The notes: generated from the letters alone by a model not told the origin. Shown: positions 1-8,371, counted from the stretch's first letter. The stretch is DNA of 9,175 nt from Lachnospiraceae bacterium (GCA_900764225.1 CAAFNG010000208.1:1-9175), one strand, 5' to 3'. Numbers and translations are program-made.

Positions 1-88
1 ACAAAGTAATAATCAGAAAAATATTAAAATATTTACGAAAAAAGAATATATTCCAGAACAGGAAACTATAAAGTATGGAAATGTACGC
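1..88. other. A/T-rich non-coding edge
   Basis: This stretch lies beyond the operon terminator. It is strongly A/T-rich and has no open reading frame with a ribosome binding site. A small all-A/T inverted repeat (7-nt arms at 19-25 and 28-34) is present but is too weak to call as a terminator. It is probably a spacer before a neighbouring gene outside the window. Confidence 0.6.
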
Positions 89-129
89 AAAAAGAGGACA
101 GTGACCGGATATTACGGACACTGTCCTCT
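89..129 (-). terminator. Intrinsic terminator of the V-ATPase operon
   Basis: On the minus strand, 44 nt past the stop codon of the subunit D gene, two perfect 11-nt arms pair: AGAGGACAGTG (119-129 read on the minus strand) with CACTGTCCTCT (93-103). The 15-nt loop contains a further possible 3-bp pairing (105-107 with 115-117). On the minus strand the stem runs directly into five T residues (89-93, the last one shared with the stem). The T run is on this side only, so it terminates leftward transcription and not rightward. It marks the end of the operon and shows that no further ATPase-linked gene follows D. Confidence 0.9.
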
Positions 130-149
130 GCAAAAAATCGCTGTCAGAG

Positions 150-168
150 TGTGGATAAGTGTGGAAAA
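150..168 (-). promoter_or_regulatory. Two tandem DnaA-box-like sites
   Basis: TGTGGATAA at 150-158 is the exact complement of the consensus DnaA box TTATCCACA. Ten bases on, 160-168 gives TTTTCCACA on the minus strand, one mismatch from consensus. Both face the same way and lie between the subunit D stop codon and the terminator hairpin. Two boxes are too few to be an origin. They may be a DnaA titration or regulatory site, or chance. The sequence match is seen directly; any function is inferred. Confidence 0.3.
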
Positions 169-173
169 ATGGC

Positions 174-797
174 TTATCCGCCCTGTTTCATTCGTTTGAT
201 CACCTTGAGCCGGGTAAATTCCTCGCGCTCTTTTTCCTCCAGGGCATTGGTGATATCTCTGGTGAGAGTTTCATATCTTGGGATGGTGATATTCTTCAGA
301 GCGTTGGCACGCTTCTGGGTTTTTTTGATATTGGTGGCAAGACGGATAGCTGCGTTTTCAATCATGGAAAGCTGAATGGACAATTCTTTCACACGCTCGA
401 AAGCTGCCTTGGCCTCGTCCAGGGACAGCTTGGTGCTGTAGTAGGCGTAGGTCGGCGTATTGCTGCTCTGCCTGTCATATTCCACAAGGGGAATCTCAGT
501 ACCCATAACGCTTCGTGTCTTGATCCGGATGGAATTTTCTACAGGAACGGTATGGGAAATCTGGTCTACAAAAGCGATACCGATCTCCATGTTAGCTTTC
601 TGCAGGGCTGCATAAGCAGTACGGAAGGTTTCATCGATCTGAGCCTGGATATCCTTTGCCTGGTCGATCAGCTCCATCATTTCACGGATCAGGATATTAC
701 GCTTTTTGTCCATAAGCTCATAGCCCTGTCTGGAAAGAGCCAGAGAGTTTTTTGCAAGTATGAGATTTCCCTTGGTGGGAAAGGTATTCGGATCCAT
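174..797 (-). CDS. atpD: V-type ATP synthase subunit D (central rotor stalk)
   Basis: This 207-residue protein is the long coiled-coil shaft of the V-type rotor. It turns inside the A3B3 head and, with subunit F, passes torque to subunit C and the K ring. The N-terminus carries the family signature (PTKGNLILAKNSLALSRQGYELM, residues about 8-30, split here as PTKGNLILAKNSLAL then SRQGYELM). A second long helix runs from about residue 125 to the end and is rich in charged residues. A more variable middle lies between them. Length fits the family (about 200-230 residues). The ATG at 797 follows a GAGGTGAT ribosome binding site and lies 12 nt after the stop of the B gene, as in most V-ATPase operons (A-B-D). 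It is the last gene before the terminator, and the tail is basic (KRMKQGG). I see nothing odd in it. Confidence 0.95.
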   Translation of the reverse strand: MDPNTFPTKGNLILAKNSLALSRQGYELMDKKRNILIREMMELIDQAKDIQAQIDETFRTAYAALQKANMEIGIAFVDQISHTVPVENSIRIKTRSVMGTEIPLVEYDRQSSNTPTYAYYSTKLSLDEAKAAFERVKELSIQLSMIENAAIRLATNIKKTQKRANALKNITIPRYETLTRDITNALEEKEREEFTRLKVIKRMKQGG

Positions 798-809
798 AAA
801 ATCACCTCA

Positions 810-2192
810 CTAACGGACGGTTTCCCTGTAATACTGATCCAGAACCTTGGTATCGATACGGTCAAGCTCTTCTCTTGGAAGGAGTCCCAGGAGTTCCCAG
901 CCCTTATCAAGAGTTTCGATGATGCTTCGGTTTTCGGTCTCGGACTGTCCTACGAATTCTGCTTCGAAAGCTTTTCCGAATACAAGGTACTGCTTATCCA
1001 GCGGAGAAAGTTCATCCTCGCCGATAACGGAAGCCAGTGCTCTTGCATCGCCTACCTTTGCGTAGCAGGAGAAGAGCTGGTTGGCAACATCCTGATGATC
1101 GGCACGAGTGAAGCCTTCGCCGATACCATCTTTCATCAGACGGGAAAGAGAAGGCAGAACGTTGATCGGCGGGTAGATGGCCTGTCCGTGAAGCTGACGA
1201 TCCAGAACGATCTGGCCTTCGGTAATGTATCCCGTAAGGTCAGGAATCGGATGGGTGATATCATCGTTCGGCATGGTCAGAATCGGAATCTGGGTTACAG
1301 AACCGGTGCCGCCGCGGACGATGCCGGCACGCTCATAAAGAGTGGCAAGTTCACTGTACAGATATCCGGGATAACCTTTTCGGGAAGGAATCTCACCTTT
1401 GGAGGAAGAAACCTCTCGCATGGCCTCGCAGAAAGAAGTGATATCTGTCAGGATAACCAGGATGTGCATGCCTTTTTCGAAGGCAAGATACTCGGCAGCG
1501 GTGAGGGCAATCTTCGGTGTCAGAAGACGCTCAACAACCGGGTCATTTGCAAGATTCAGGAACATTACAACGTGGTCGGAAGCACCGCTTTCTTCGAAGG
1601 TTCTGCGGAAAAATTCAGCTACGTCATATTTAACACCCATTGCTGCAAAAACAATGGCAAATTTCTCATCGGAATCGCCGCCCAGTGAAGCCTGCTGAAC
1701 GATCTGTGCAGCCAGCTTGTCATGTGGAAGACCGTTTCCGGAAAAGATCGGCAGCTTCTGGCCGCGGATCAGAGTGGTCAGTCCGTCGATGGCGGAGATA
1801 CCGGTGTTGATATAGTTTCGTGGATATTCACGGGTTACCGGATTCAGCGGAAGACCGTTGATATTCAGGCTGACCTCCGGTGTAATATCGCCAAGACCGT
1901 CAATGGGCTGGCCGATACCGTTAAAGGTTCGTCCTAGGATCTCGGGGGAAAGCCCGATCTCCATAGGATGACCGGTAAGACGTGTGTGTGTATTGCCAAG
2001 GGACATATTATCTGTCCCCTCAAAAACCTGGATAACAGCCTTATCCTCGTAGATTTCCACGATACGGCCGATTTTCTGCGTGCCGTCCTCCATGTGGAAT
2101 TCCACGATCTCCTCGTAGGATGCGTTCTTAACACCCTCAAGGACAACAAGAGGGCCGTTTATTTCACTCAGGCCAAGATATTCGATTGCCAT
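810..2192 (-). CDS. atpB: V-type ATP synthase subunit B (non-catalytic head subunit)
   Basis: This 460-residue protein is the regulatory partner of subunit A in the A3B3 hexamer. The family normally has about 455-475 residues. It has the N-terminal beta-barrel (about 1-75), then the nucleotide-binding-like core and a C-terminal helical domain. The phosphate-loop position reads [10 protein letters not shown] (151-160) instead of a true GxxxxGKT, as expected for a subunit that does not hydrolyse ATP. The segment [14 protein letters not shown] (about 347-360) contains Arg351, which by family knowledge is the arginine finger that reaches into the catalytic site of A. The ATG at 2192 is preceded by AAGGAGGG (2201-2208), a strong ribosome binding site that overlaps the stop codon of the A gene. 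This suggests reinitiation and close to 1:1 output of A and B. The TAG stop is 12 nt before subunit D. Confidence 0.97.
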   Translation of the reverse strand: MAIEYLGLSEINGPLVVLEGVKNASYEEIVEFHMEDGTQKIGRIVEIYEDKAVIQVFEGTDNMSLGNTHTRLTGHPMEIGLSPEILGRTFNGIGQPIDGLGDITPEVSLNINGLPLNPVTREYPRNYINTGISAIDGLTTLIRGQKLPIFSGNGLPHDKLAAQIVQQASLGGDSDEKFAIVFAAMGVKYDVAEFFRRTFEESGASDHVVMFLNLANDPVVERLLTPKIALTAAEYLAFEKGMHILVILTDITSFCEAMREVSSSKGEIPSRKGYPGYLYSELATLYERAGIVRGGTGSVTQIPILTMPNDDITHPIPDLTGYITEGQIVLDRQLHGQAIYPPINVLPSLSRLMKDGIGEGFTRADHQDVANQLFSCYAKVGDARALASVIGEDELSPLDKQYLVFGKAFEAEFVGQSETENRSIIETLDKGWELLGLLPREELDRIDTKVLDQYYRETVR

Positions 2193-2207
2193 AAACTGAT
2201 CCCTCCT

Positions 2208-3977
2208 TTAGCCGTTTCTTTCCAGTACGTTATCATAGAAACGGTCAATGTCTTTGTGATATTCATCAAATCGCTCCAGCTCTTTGTTTGGAACTTCGTA
2301 TTTGATGGCGATGATACGCTCGAAGATTTTGTCCTCTTTCAGCACGGAAACCGGCATGCCACGGTTTACAAGGGCACGGCATTTTTCGTAGAGATAGAGG
2401 ATCGTTTCCATCATCAGGAACTGTTTTTCCATAGGAACACTGGTGTCTTCCTGATGAAAAGCGTTCTGCTGAAGGAATCCGAGACGGATCACTCTGGCAA
2501 TCTCAAGTGTCAGTTTCTGGTCATCCGGAAGAACATCGCTTCCGATAAGCTTAACGATCTCCATGAGAGAACTTTCCTGATTGAGGATAGCCATGATCTG
2601 GTTTCTGTCATAAACGAATTTCGGGGAAACATGCTCTCTGTACCATGGAGTCAGGTCTTCCAGATATTCACTGTAGCTGGTAAGCCACTGGATCGCAGGG
2701 AAGTGACGGGCATAGGCAAGTGTCTTGTCCAGTCCCCAGAAGCAGCGGACGATACGTCTGGTATTATGTGTGACAGGCTCGGAGAAGTCACCACCCTGTG
2801 GGGAAACAGCACCGATGATGGAGACAGAACCTTCTGTTCCGTTCAGGTTCTGCATCATTCCGGCACGCTCATAGAAAGCGGAGAGCTTGGATGCCAGGTA
2901 AGCAGGGAATCCTTCTTCTGCGGGCATCTCCTCCAGACGTCCGGAAAGCTCACGGAGAGCCTCAGCCCATCGGGATGTGGAATCTGCCATGATGGCTACG
3001 TCATAGCCCATATCGCGGTAATATTCAGCAAGTGTGACACCTGTATAGATAGAAGCCTCACGGGCTGCAACCGGCATGTTTGAAGTGTTGGCGATCAGAG
3101 TGGTACGGTCCATCATCAGGTTTCCGGATTTTGGGTCGATCAGTTTGCTGAAGTCCTCGAGAACCTGTGTCATCTCGTTTCCACGCTCGCCGCAGCCGAT
3201 ATAGATGATGATATCTGCGTCAGACCACTTGGCGATCTGGTGCTGTGTCATGGTTTTTCCTGTTCCGAATCCACCGGGAACAGCAGCAGTGCCGCCCTTG
3301 GCAATCGGGAAAAGGGTATCAAGGATTCGCTGGCCCGTAAGAAGCGGAACGCTTGCCGGGAAACGCTTGTAAGTCGGTCTCGGAACACGGATCGGCCATT
3401 TCTGGGCAAGAGCCAGCTCTTTTTCAGTGCCGTCATCAAGACGGATGGTGACAATAGGCTCCAGAACAGTGTAAGCACCGTCCGGAACTGCATGGATAAC
3501 GGTTCCGTGCGGGATGTTTGGCGGAACCATGGATTTATGAAGGATGGAGGCGGTCTCCTGTGTCTCTGCAATCACAGTACCTGCGCCGATCACGTCTCCT
3601 TCTTTTACTGTGATGTGTGTTTCCCATTTTTTCTCAGTATCAAGGGAATCAACACTGACACCGCGGGAAATATATTTTCCGGAGGCCTCTGCAATTTCTG
3701 CAAGAGGCCTCTGGATACCATCAAAAATATTGTGGATGATTCCCGGTCCAAGGAGAACGGAAATTGCATCTCCTGTTCCGGTAACGGTTTCTCCGGGTTT
3801 CAGTCCTGTAGTTTCCTCAAAAACCTGTACAGTTGTCATATGTTTCTTAAGTCCGATGACCTCTCCTACAAGTTTCTCAGGCCCTACATAGACCATCTCG
3901 GAGATCTTGAAGCCGGTGTCGCCCTTGAGGTAGATAACAGGACCGTTGACACCGTAGATAATACCTGTTTTACTCAT
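2208..3977 (-). CDS. atpA: V-type ATP synthase catalytic subunit A
   Basis: This 589-residue catalytic subunit hydrolyses or makes ATP in the A3B3 head; 580-600 residues is usual. Visible parts are the N-terminal barrel (about 1-70), the bulge domain special to A subunits (about 110-185), and the P-loop GGFGTGKT at 235-242 with Lys241. The GCGERGNE motif at 261-268 holds Glu264, the likely general base. The Walker B region is at 325-337 ([11 protein letters not shown]), followed by the C-terminal helical domain. All catalytic residues are present, so it should be active. The frame stays open upstream to an ATG at 4034. I take the ATG at 3977 because the protein then begins MSKTGIIYG like its homologues, and a GGAGGT site (3985-3990) lies 7 nt before it. 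The first 8 nt (ATGAGTAA) overlap the end of the E gene. Confidence 0.97.
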   Translation of the reverse strand: MSKTGIIYGVNGPVIYLKGDTGFKISEMVYVGPEKLVGEVIGLKKHMTTVQVFEETTGLKPGETVTGTGDAISVLLGPGIIHNIFDGIQRPLAEIAEASGKYISRGVSVDSLDTEKKWETHITVKEGDVIGAGTVIAETQETASILHKSMVPPNIPHGTVIHAVPDGAYTVLEPIVTIRLDDGTEKELALAQKWPIRVPRPTYKRFPASVPLLTGQRILDTLFPIAKGGTAAVPGGFGTGKTMTQHQIAKWSDADIIIYIGCGERGNEMTQVLEDFSKLIDPKSGNLMMDRTTLIANTSNMPVAAREASIYTGVTLAEYYRDMGYDVAIMADSTSRWAEALRELSGRLEEMPAEEGFPAYLASKLSAFYERAGMMQNLNGTEGSVSIIGAVSPQGGDFSEPVTHNTRRIVRCFWGLDKTLAYARHFPAIQWLTSYSEYLEDLTPWYREHVSPKFVYDRNQIMAILNQESSLMEIVKLIGSDVLPDDQKLTLEIARVIRLGFLQQNAFHQEDTSVPMEKQFLMMETILYLYEKCRALVNRGMPVSVLKEDKIFERIIAIKYEVPNKELERFDEYHKDIDRFYDNVLERNG

Positions 3978-4557
3978 GTGCTGGACCTCCGTTGAATTTG
4001 AAATCTCTGTATGCTGCATTGTATCCTTCCTCAAAAGAATTATCGATGAGGATGTTTTTCTCCGGGATCACAGCTTTGATTCCGCCGATAAAGGAATCTC
4101 CGGAAAGCCTCAGCGGAAACCCTGTCTTGATCGTAAGTGACTTCAGCCGGGGTTCATCTTCCCTGGAAAGATAGATCTGAATCTCATCGTGTTCTGCAAA
4201 GCATACAGCTTCTTCGATCTTGCTGCAAAGATATTCCTCATAACAGGAGGATTCCATAAATTTCAGGATCTGTTCTCTGACCTCTGAAAAAAGTTTCTCT
4301 TTTAAACGGCTCTGTCTGGCAGTCCAGTCACGGCGGATATTCAGCTGTTCGGCTGAAAGTGCCTTGTTGATCTCACGCCGGGCGTTTGCAATCTCGGCTT
4401 TCCGGGAACTGGCAGCGTTTTCCAGAGCCATTTTTTTATGTTCCTCCATTGCGGCATCCAGTGATTCTTTATGCTCCTGGACCTCTTTTTCCGCCTGGCG
4501 GCGGGCTTCTTCCGCGGAAGTATCATAGAAGTGGGTGAGTTTTTCTTCGATTGTCAT
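3970..4557 (-). CDS. atpE: V-type ATP synthase subunit E (peripheral stalk)
   Basis: This 195-residue subunit forms, with subunit H/G, the peripheral stalks that hold the A3B3 head against rotation. The first roughly 105 residues are a highly charged, Ala/Glu/Lys/Arg-rich helix. It makes a right-handed coiled coil with the H subunit in known members. The C-terminal part (about 110-195) is the globular head, with the typical segment GGIKAVIPEKNILIDNSFEE near residues 159-178. Length is normal (185-210). The ATG at 4557 has an AGGTGAT site 4 nt before it and lies 12 nt after the stop of F. The stop codon lies inside the start of A (shared ATGAGTAA), so translation of A is probably coupled to E. 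Placing E between F and A differs from the order I-K-E-C-F-A-B-D seen in Enterococcus and Thermus. Confidence 0.92.
   Translation of the reverse strand: MTIEEKLTHFYDTSAEEARRQAEKEVQEHKESLDAAMEEHKKMALENAASSRKAEIANARREINKALSAEQLNIRRDWTARQSRLKEKLFSEVREQILKFMESSCYEEYLCSKIEEAVCFAEHDEIQIYLSREDEPRLKSLTIKTGFPLRLSGDSFIGGIKAVIPEKNILIDNSFEEGYNAAYRDFKFNGGPAHE
3975..3990 (-). promoter_or_regulatory. Ribosome binding site fixing the start of subunit A
   Basis: GGAGGT (3985-3990) stands 7 nt before the ATG at 3975-3977, inside the last codons of the E gene. The farther upstream in-frame ATGs at 4034 and 4019 would add residues with no likeness to A subunits, so they are not used here. Confidence 0.85.
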
Positions 4558-4569
4558 AATATCACCTGC

Positions 4570-4878
4570 CTATAATTTTAATCCGATGGCCTCATTCACG
4601 TATGAAGTGATGAAATCAGGCCTGCGGCCGGTACCGTGTCTGTCAGGAATTTCTATGATGAGAGGTGTTTTGTGATGGAGCTTTACATCGTCGATGATCT
4701 CAGGGAATTCCCGGCCGAATTTTTCGGTCAGGAGAATGATCCCGATTTCTTTGTCCGCGATAGTACGCTCCAGAGCTTCCTTCAGCTCATCGTGTTCATG
4801 GACAACAACACCTTCTACACCGGCCAGTCTCATTCCTGTCAGAGTATCAATATTGTCGCTGATCAGGTACATCTTCAT
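4570..4878 (-). CDS. atpF: V-type ATP synthase subunit F (rotor stalk)
   Basis: This 102-residue protein is a small Rossmann-like subunit that binds the D shaft and, in studied homologues, stimulates ATPase activity. Hydrophobic strands alternate with helices: KMYLISD (2-8) with a following TGMRLAGVEG, then IGIILLTEKFGREFP (about 45-59), then PLIIEIPDRHG (about 72-82), and a C-terminal helix that swings in known structures. Length matches the family (about 100-110). The start ATG at 4878 is one base after the TGA of the K gene (TGATATG). No strong ribosome binding site is visible, so ribosomes finishing K probably reinitiate here. A second ATG two codons on is a possible alternative start. 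Coupling to K does not mean equal output, since K is needed in far more copies than F. Confidence 0.92.
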   Translation of the reverse strand: MKMYLISDNIDTLTGMRLAGVEGVVVHEHDELKEALERTIADKEIGIILLTEKFGREFPEIIDDVKLHHKTPLIIEIPDRHGTGRRPDFITSYVNEAIGLKL

Positions 4879-4879
4879 A

Positions 4880-5311
4880 TCAAAGTTTACCCAGGATCAT
4901 GAAGGAGATGATCAGTCCATAAAGAGCAACACCTTCGGCAAGACCTACGAAGATAAGGGATTTACCAAGGATGCTCTGATCCTCACTGATTGCTCCAAGT
5001 GCTGCGCTTGCCGCACTGGCAACGGCAATACCACCACCGATACAGGAAAGCCCGGTAACGAGTGCTGCTGCGATGTAGCCCATACCTGTTGCAAGGCCTG
5101 CGTCAGCACCTGTTGCAGCCTGTACGGAAGCTCCGCCTGCGAATGTTACGGCGATGGCAACAAGCATGATTCCGAAGAAGAAAAATGCGTTTACGCCAAG
5201 AGCTGTTTTGTAGCGGCCACGGCTTTTTTCGCCGAGAAGATAATAACCGAATGGAAGAATGATACTGAGTACAAGTGCAACTGCGATTGTAATCTGTGTA
5301 ATGACTGTCAT
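4880..5311 (-). CDS. atpK: V-type ATP synthase subunit K (proteolipid, rotor ring)
   Basis: This 143-residue membrane protein forms the ion-carrying rotor ring. Four hydrophobic segments are visible: about 3-26, 37-60, 76-106 and 115-141. The last two are a textbook c-type hairpin: a Gly/Ala-rich helix, the polar loop SEDQS (109-113), then a helix with the ion-binding Glu126 (FVGLAEGVALYGLI). The first two segments carry no acidic residue in the membrane. They end in ASVQA before ATGADAG, which could be a signal-peptidase site (Val63-x-Ala65). The protein may therefore act as a four-helix proteolipid with one carboxylate, or mature to a short single hairpin like the Thermus K subunit. The Gln that binds Na+ in the Enterococcus NtpK helix is replaced by Gly (93-94). 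It has the strongest ribosome binding site of the operon, fitting its high copy number in the complex. Confidence 0.95.
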   Translation of the reverse strand: MTVITQITIAVALVLSIILPFGYYLLGEKSRGRYKTALGVNAFFFFGIMLVAIAVTFAGGASVQAATGADAGLATGMGYIAAALVTGLSCIGGGIAVASAASAALGAISEDQSILGKSLIFVGLAEGVALYGLIISFMILGKL

Positions 5312-5318
5312 GATGATG

Positions 5319-5326
5319 ACCTCCTT
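5319..5326 (-). promoter_or_regulatory. Full-length Shine-Dalgarno site of subunit K
   Basis: AAGGAGGT on the minus strand is a perfect 8-nt match to the 16S anti-Shine-Dalgarno sequence, 7 nt before the ATG of K at 5311. It is the best site in the operon and lies in the longest intergenic gap (38 nt, after I). It suits a subunit needed in many copies per complex, although the level of translation is inferred. Confidence 0.8.
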
Positions 5327-5349
5327 AAACTTAAATAGTAATCGTTTTA

Positions 5350-7290
5350 TTATTTATTCCTGGAGCAGAACGGCTCGAATTTACGTCCGCTGCCTTTGTA
5401 GAAACGGCTGAACATTTCGTAATATTCCAGACGGAGTACCTGGATACCTACGATCAGGCCCTCCATAGCGCATACGAAAAGGTTTCCGAGGATAATGACG
5501 ATCCAGTTCGGACTGCCGTTCTCTGCGCCTGCAAGCATAAGCACAACCTCCATCATAGCTGCGTGGCTGACTGCAAAAGCGCCGATACGCACGAAGGAGA
5601 GTGTATTGGAAAAGTAGCTCAGGATAACCTCGAACAGTTCGAAGATACCCTGTACGATAAACATGCCCTTTTCTTTTGGCATAACTTCGGCTTTTTTCTC
5701 AACCAGGTTGGTAAGCGGTTCCTTGAAGAAGATCAGAAGCAGCGGAACACCGAACATGATGGCAAGAACAGCTCCGCCGGGAACTGCATGACCGGAAACA
5801 AAAAGTCCGATGCAAAGTACTGCAGATCCGTAGAATACAAGTCCTGCCACAGCGTTGGTGTCGAACCAGGTTTTTTCAACGTCATGCATCTTAAGGGAAT
5901 TGATGATGTTGAAAACCATGCACAGGAGGATGATTCCCATGCCAAAGCCGATGGCAACAATAAATACGGTATTCAGTTTTCCGATAAAAGGTATGGTCGT
6001 CATACTGTCTACAGGTCTTAGCCACAGAGCAGGTATGACATCTTCAAATCCAAAGATACTGCCGAACATCAGGCCGAAGAAGGTTGAGAAAACACCGGCA
6101 CAGCTGATGATTCCGGCAAGGTCGATATGTTTCAGCCTGTACAGAAGGAAACCTCCGATAAAAAGCAGAAGTCCCTGTCCTGCATCACCGAACATGGCTC
6201 CGAAAATGAAGGAGTAGGTGATGGCAACGAACCAGGTTGGATCCATCTCGCCATAAGCGGGAAGACCGTACATCTTGACATACATTTCAAATGGTTTGAA
6301 AAGCTTCGGGTTCTTCAGCTTCGTTGGCGGCTGATGGTTTGGATCATGTTCCGGTGATGTGGTATCTTCGCCGTCTACCAGGCAGAAGATCCGTTCATCT
6401 GATGCGATATCAGTCTGAAAAGCCCGTGTGTCAGCTTCTGTCATCCAGCCGCAGAGAATATAGAAATTCTCATGATTTCCGGTGCAGGCAGCAGCCTTAC
6501 GGACATCAAAGTTTCTGGAAAACTGACGTAGTGTATCTCTTGCAGAAACAATATCTTCGGCTCTGTCAGAGAGGAAACGCTGGCGTTTCTGTTTCTGGGC
6601 TTCCAGATGCTTCAAGGCATCCTCGTACTGTTTGCTTACGCTGGAAAAAGCCTGCTGGGCTGTACCGGTGTAATTATCCGGTACAAAGATCTTCTCAAAG
6701 TGCATGGAAGAGTAGGCCGCATCAATTTTGTGAGCCTCATGCTTCGGTACAAAATAGACTCCCCAGACATACTGGTCATCTTCATCACATTTCAGGAAGA
6801 TGGTGTTCAGGTTGTCGTAAATGTATTTCTTGAATTTTTCGTAATACTGTTTCTCAATACGTCCGAAATGAAAATGAATGTATTTCAGGTGCAGAATAGA
6901 GGAAATATTGTAATCAATATTTCGGAACGGACGTATGATCCGCAGGGATTCTTCTAGGGAGGAACATTTTTCTTCTAATTCAGTTTGTTCCTGCTGGAGT
7001 TGCTCCGATTGTCCACGGATCTCCTTCACTGTGGAAAGTGCTTTTTCAATACCGGTGCTTCGGTTGGAAGCAGCAGGAGGACTTTTCAGTTCTTCGTAAA
7101 TGGTATTGATGGAATTAAGAGCATCTCTATACGGATTGACCTCAATGAAAGGTGTCAGGCTTTCTACTGTGGTCAGTTCAGAGAGCGCGTTTTCCAGATG
7201 GATTTCGTACTTGCACAGGTAGGTGTTTACAACCCGGTCAATATCTGCTTTGGGACCGGTGATGCTCAGAAAATTCATTTTTTCAATCAC
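5350..7290 (-). CDS. atpI: V-type ATP synthase subunit I (membrane stator, a-type)
   Basis: This 646-residue subunit is the stator that carries the two ion half-channels beside the K ring and anchors the peripheral stalks. Residues 1 to about 330 are the cytoplasmic arm, with coiled coils near 75-125 and 215-260. From about 350 to 620 there are about eight membrane helices, beginning with the typical segment FGAMFGDAGQGLLL (about 363-376). Arg568 in SFVRIGAFAVSHA, and Arg620 in GIQVLRLEYYEMFSRF, are the conserved arginines expected to face Glu126 of K. Length is normal (about 640-680). The start codon is GTG at 7290, chosen because GGAGGT (7297-7302) sits 6 nt before it; the next ATG (codon 5, 7278) would be 18 nt away. 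It lies 18 nt after C and 38 nt before K. Confidence 0.95.
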   Translation of the reverse strand: MIEKMNFLSITGPKADIDRVVNTYLCKYEIHLENALSELTTVESLTPFIEVNPYRDALNSINTIYEELKSPPAASNRSTGIEKALSTVKEIRGQSEQLQQEQTELEEKCSSLEESLRIIRPFRNIDYNISSILHLKYIHFHFGRIEKQYYEKFKKYIYDNLNTIFLKCDEDDQYVWGVYFVPKHEAHKIDAAYSSMHFEKIFVPDNYTGTAQQAFSSVSKQYEDALKHLEAQKQKRQRFLSDRAEDIVSARDTLRQFSRNFDVRKAAACTGNHENFYILCGWMTEADTRAFQTDIASDERIFCLVDGEDTTSPEHDPNHQPPTKLKNPKLFKPFEMYVKMYGLPAYGEMDPTWFVAITYSFIFGAMFGDAGQGLLLFIGGFLLYRLKHIDLAGIISCAGVFSTFFGLMFGSIFGFEDVIPALWLRPVDSMTTIPFIGKLNTVFIVAIGFGMGIILLCMVFNIINSLKMHDVEKTWFDTNAVAGLVFYGSAVLCIGLFVSGHAVPGGAVLAIMFGVPLLLIFFKEPLTNLVEKKAEVMPKEKGMFIVQGIFELFEVILSYFSNTLSFVRIGAFAVSHAAMMEVVLMLAGAENGSPNWIVIILGNLFVCAMEGLIVGIQVLRLEYYEMFSRFYKGSGRKFEPFCSRNK

Positions 7291-7302
7291 GTTGCTACCT
7301 CC
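7288..7302 (-). promoter_or_regulatory. Ribosome binding site fixing a GTG start for subunit I
   Basis: GGAGGT (7297-7302) lies 6 nt from GTG (7288-7290). This spacing favours GTG over the in-frame ATG at 7278, giving a protein that begins MIEKMNF. Confidence 0.8.
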
Positions 7303-7308
7303 TGGTTA

Positions 7309-8352
7309 TTAACCGTTGCGTATATAACGCAGGGATTGTTCTGGATCCACGCCATAGCGCACGCACTCAAGGGCAATGGTCAGACGGTTGACTTCATGTT
7401 CTTTATGATATAAATAGGAATAAATGACTGCTACGGAGTAGGGATCCTTGCGTGCTTCCCGTTCCAGCACATTCCTGAGGATGTAGTTATAAAATTCCTC
7501 CAGGTTGGCTGCAGTCAGCTGCTCATATTTCTTACCATAGTAGGTTCCGGCAAAAATACGCTGGGCTTCTTCGTATGTGGGAGCTTCCACAAGTGCGGTG
7601 ATCTCTTCTTTACGAAGTTTGTAGTTCATGGGAATCAGCAATGCATAGATTTCGGCTGGTTCCATGCGAAAACAGCGTTTGGATCGCTGGATGAATTGCA
7701 GGTTCAGCATATCAAATTTTTCGCCGTAGGCTTTCGTGATCTGAGCCAGATCATTGCCCTTGAAAAGTTTCTTCCGCATATTCCAGATCTGTGAAAAATA
7801 TGAAAGATCAAGTGCCATGCCGAAGTCAAAAAGCGTGGCATTTCCCCGTTCGTTGACCTGGGACAGAGGAATGAAGAAATCATTTCCCTTTAGTGCGGCG
7901 ATAAATTCATCCATATTGGCGCAGGCTGCAAGTCTGTCAATATCCAGTCTGGAATGCAGTCTGAAAAAATCGCGGTAAGGGGAAATATCTACGGGGTCAG
8001 TATCTCTGTGGTCGAAGAGATTCGTCATAATCTCTTTCAGGACACGGATCTCATAGCGTTTCGAGTAAAGAGTCAGGAACGTCCGCTGTTCCTGGTTGGC
8101 AAAGTGGTAAAGCCTTGAAAAATTCCGGAATATGGATTTCTTCAGAAGCTTCTCTACCTGCCCTCGGTGCAGATCATTTTCATCGAGACCAGACCAGATA
8201 TCCTGGTATTCCGGAGTCCGTTTCAGGTAGGCTGTTACCTGGGGGACGTTGGGAAGCTGAACGATTTCTTCCAGCTGCTCATCTGTCACAAGCCTGCCTT
8301 GCATGGCGCGGATCTTGGTAGAGAGTCCGCTGTATGAGAGGACAGTGCCCAT
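7309..8352 (-). CDS. atpC: V-type ATP synthase subunit C (rotor socket, d-type)
   Basis: This 347-residue protein is the funnel-shaped subunit that sits on the K ring and receives the D-F shaft, equivalent to eukaryotic subunit d. It is almost entirely helical and has the family's three-fold repeated helical bundles. The clearest family marks are the N-terminal SGLSTKIRAMQGRLVTDEQL and the C-terminal stretch SVAVIYSYLYHKEHEVNRL (about 306-324), continuing to ALECVRYGV. Length fits (about 330-350). The ATG at 8352 has only a moderate site (AAAGGAAG) and lies 19 nt after the H gene. In Enterococcus and Thermus C comes after E, but here it comes before I. The identity is clear from the sequence; the consequence of the altered order is unknown. 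Confidence 0.93.
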   Translation of the reverse strand: MGTVLSYSGLSTKIRAMQGRLVTDEQLEEIVQLPNVPQVTAYLKRTPEYQDIWSGLDENDLHRGQVEKLLKKSIFRNFSRLYHFANQEQRTFLTLYSKRYEIRVLKEIMTNLFDHRDTDPVDISPYRDFFRLHSRLDIDRLAACANMDEFIAALKGNDFFIPLSQVNERGNATLFDFGMALDLSYFSQIWNMRKKLFKGNDLAQITKAYGEKFDMLNLQFIQRSKRCFRMEPAEIYALLIPMNYKLRKEEITALVEAPTYEEAQRIFAGTYYGKKYEQLTAANLEEFYNYILRNVLEREARKDPYSVAVIYSYLYHKEHEVNRLTIALECVRYGVDPEQSLRYIRNG

Positions 8353-8371
8353 TGAATCACTTCCTTTCCCT

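Noticed and set aside
19..34. A/T-only inverted repeat as a second terminator
   Set aside because: The stem holds no G-C pairs and the loop is only 2 nt, so it would not be stable enough to end transcription.
159..1688. A 509-codon open frame on the plus strand, antisense to subunits D and B
   Set aside because: It is the mirror of well-recognised genes, its product has no recognisable domain, and no ribosome binding site or promoter is visible. Long antisense frames arise from codon bias of the real strand.
1968..3083. A 371-codon open frame on the plus strand, antisense to subunits B and A
   Set aside because: Same reasoning: it lies fully across two conserved genes, with a composition typical of an antisense shadow.
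3978..4034. Extended 608-residue form of subunit A starting at 4034
   Set aside because: The added 19 residues do not resemble A subunits, and the strong ribosome site matches the ATG at 3977.
4694..5338. Cysteine-rich 214-codon plus-strand frame opposite F and K
   Set aside because: The Cys runs come from complementing the Ala/Gly codons (GCA, GC-rich) of the K gene; there is no start signal.
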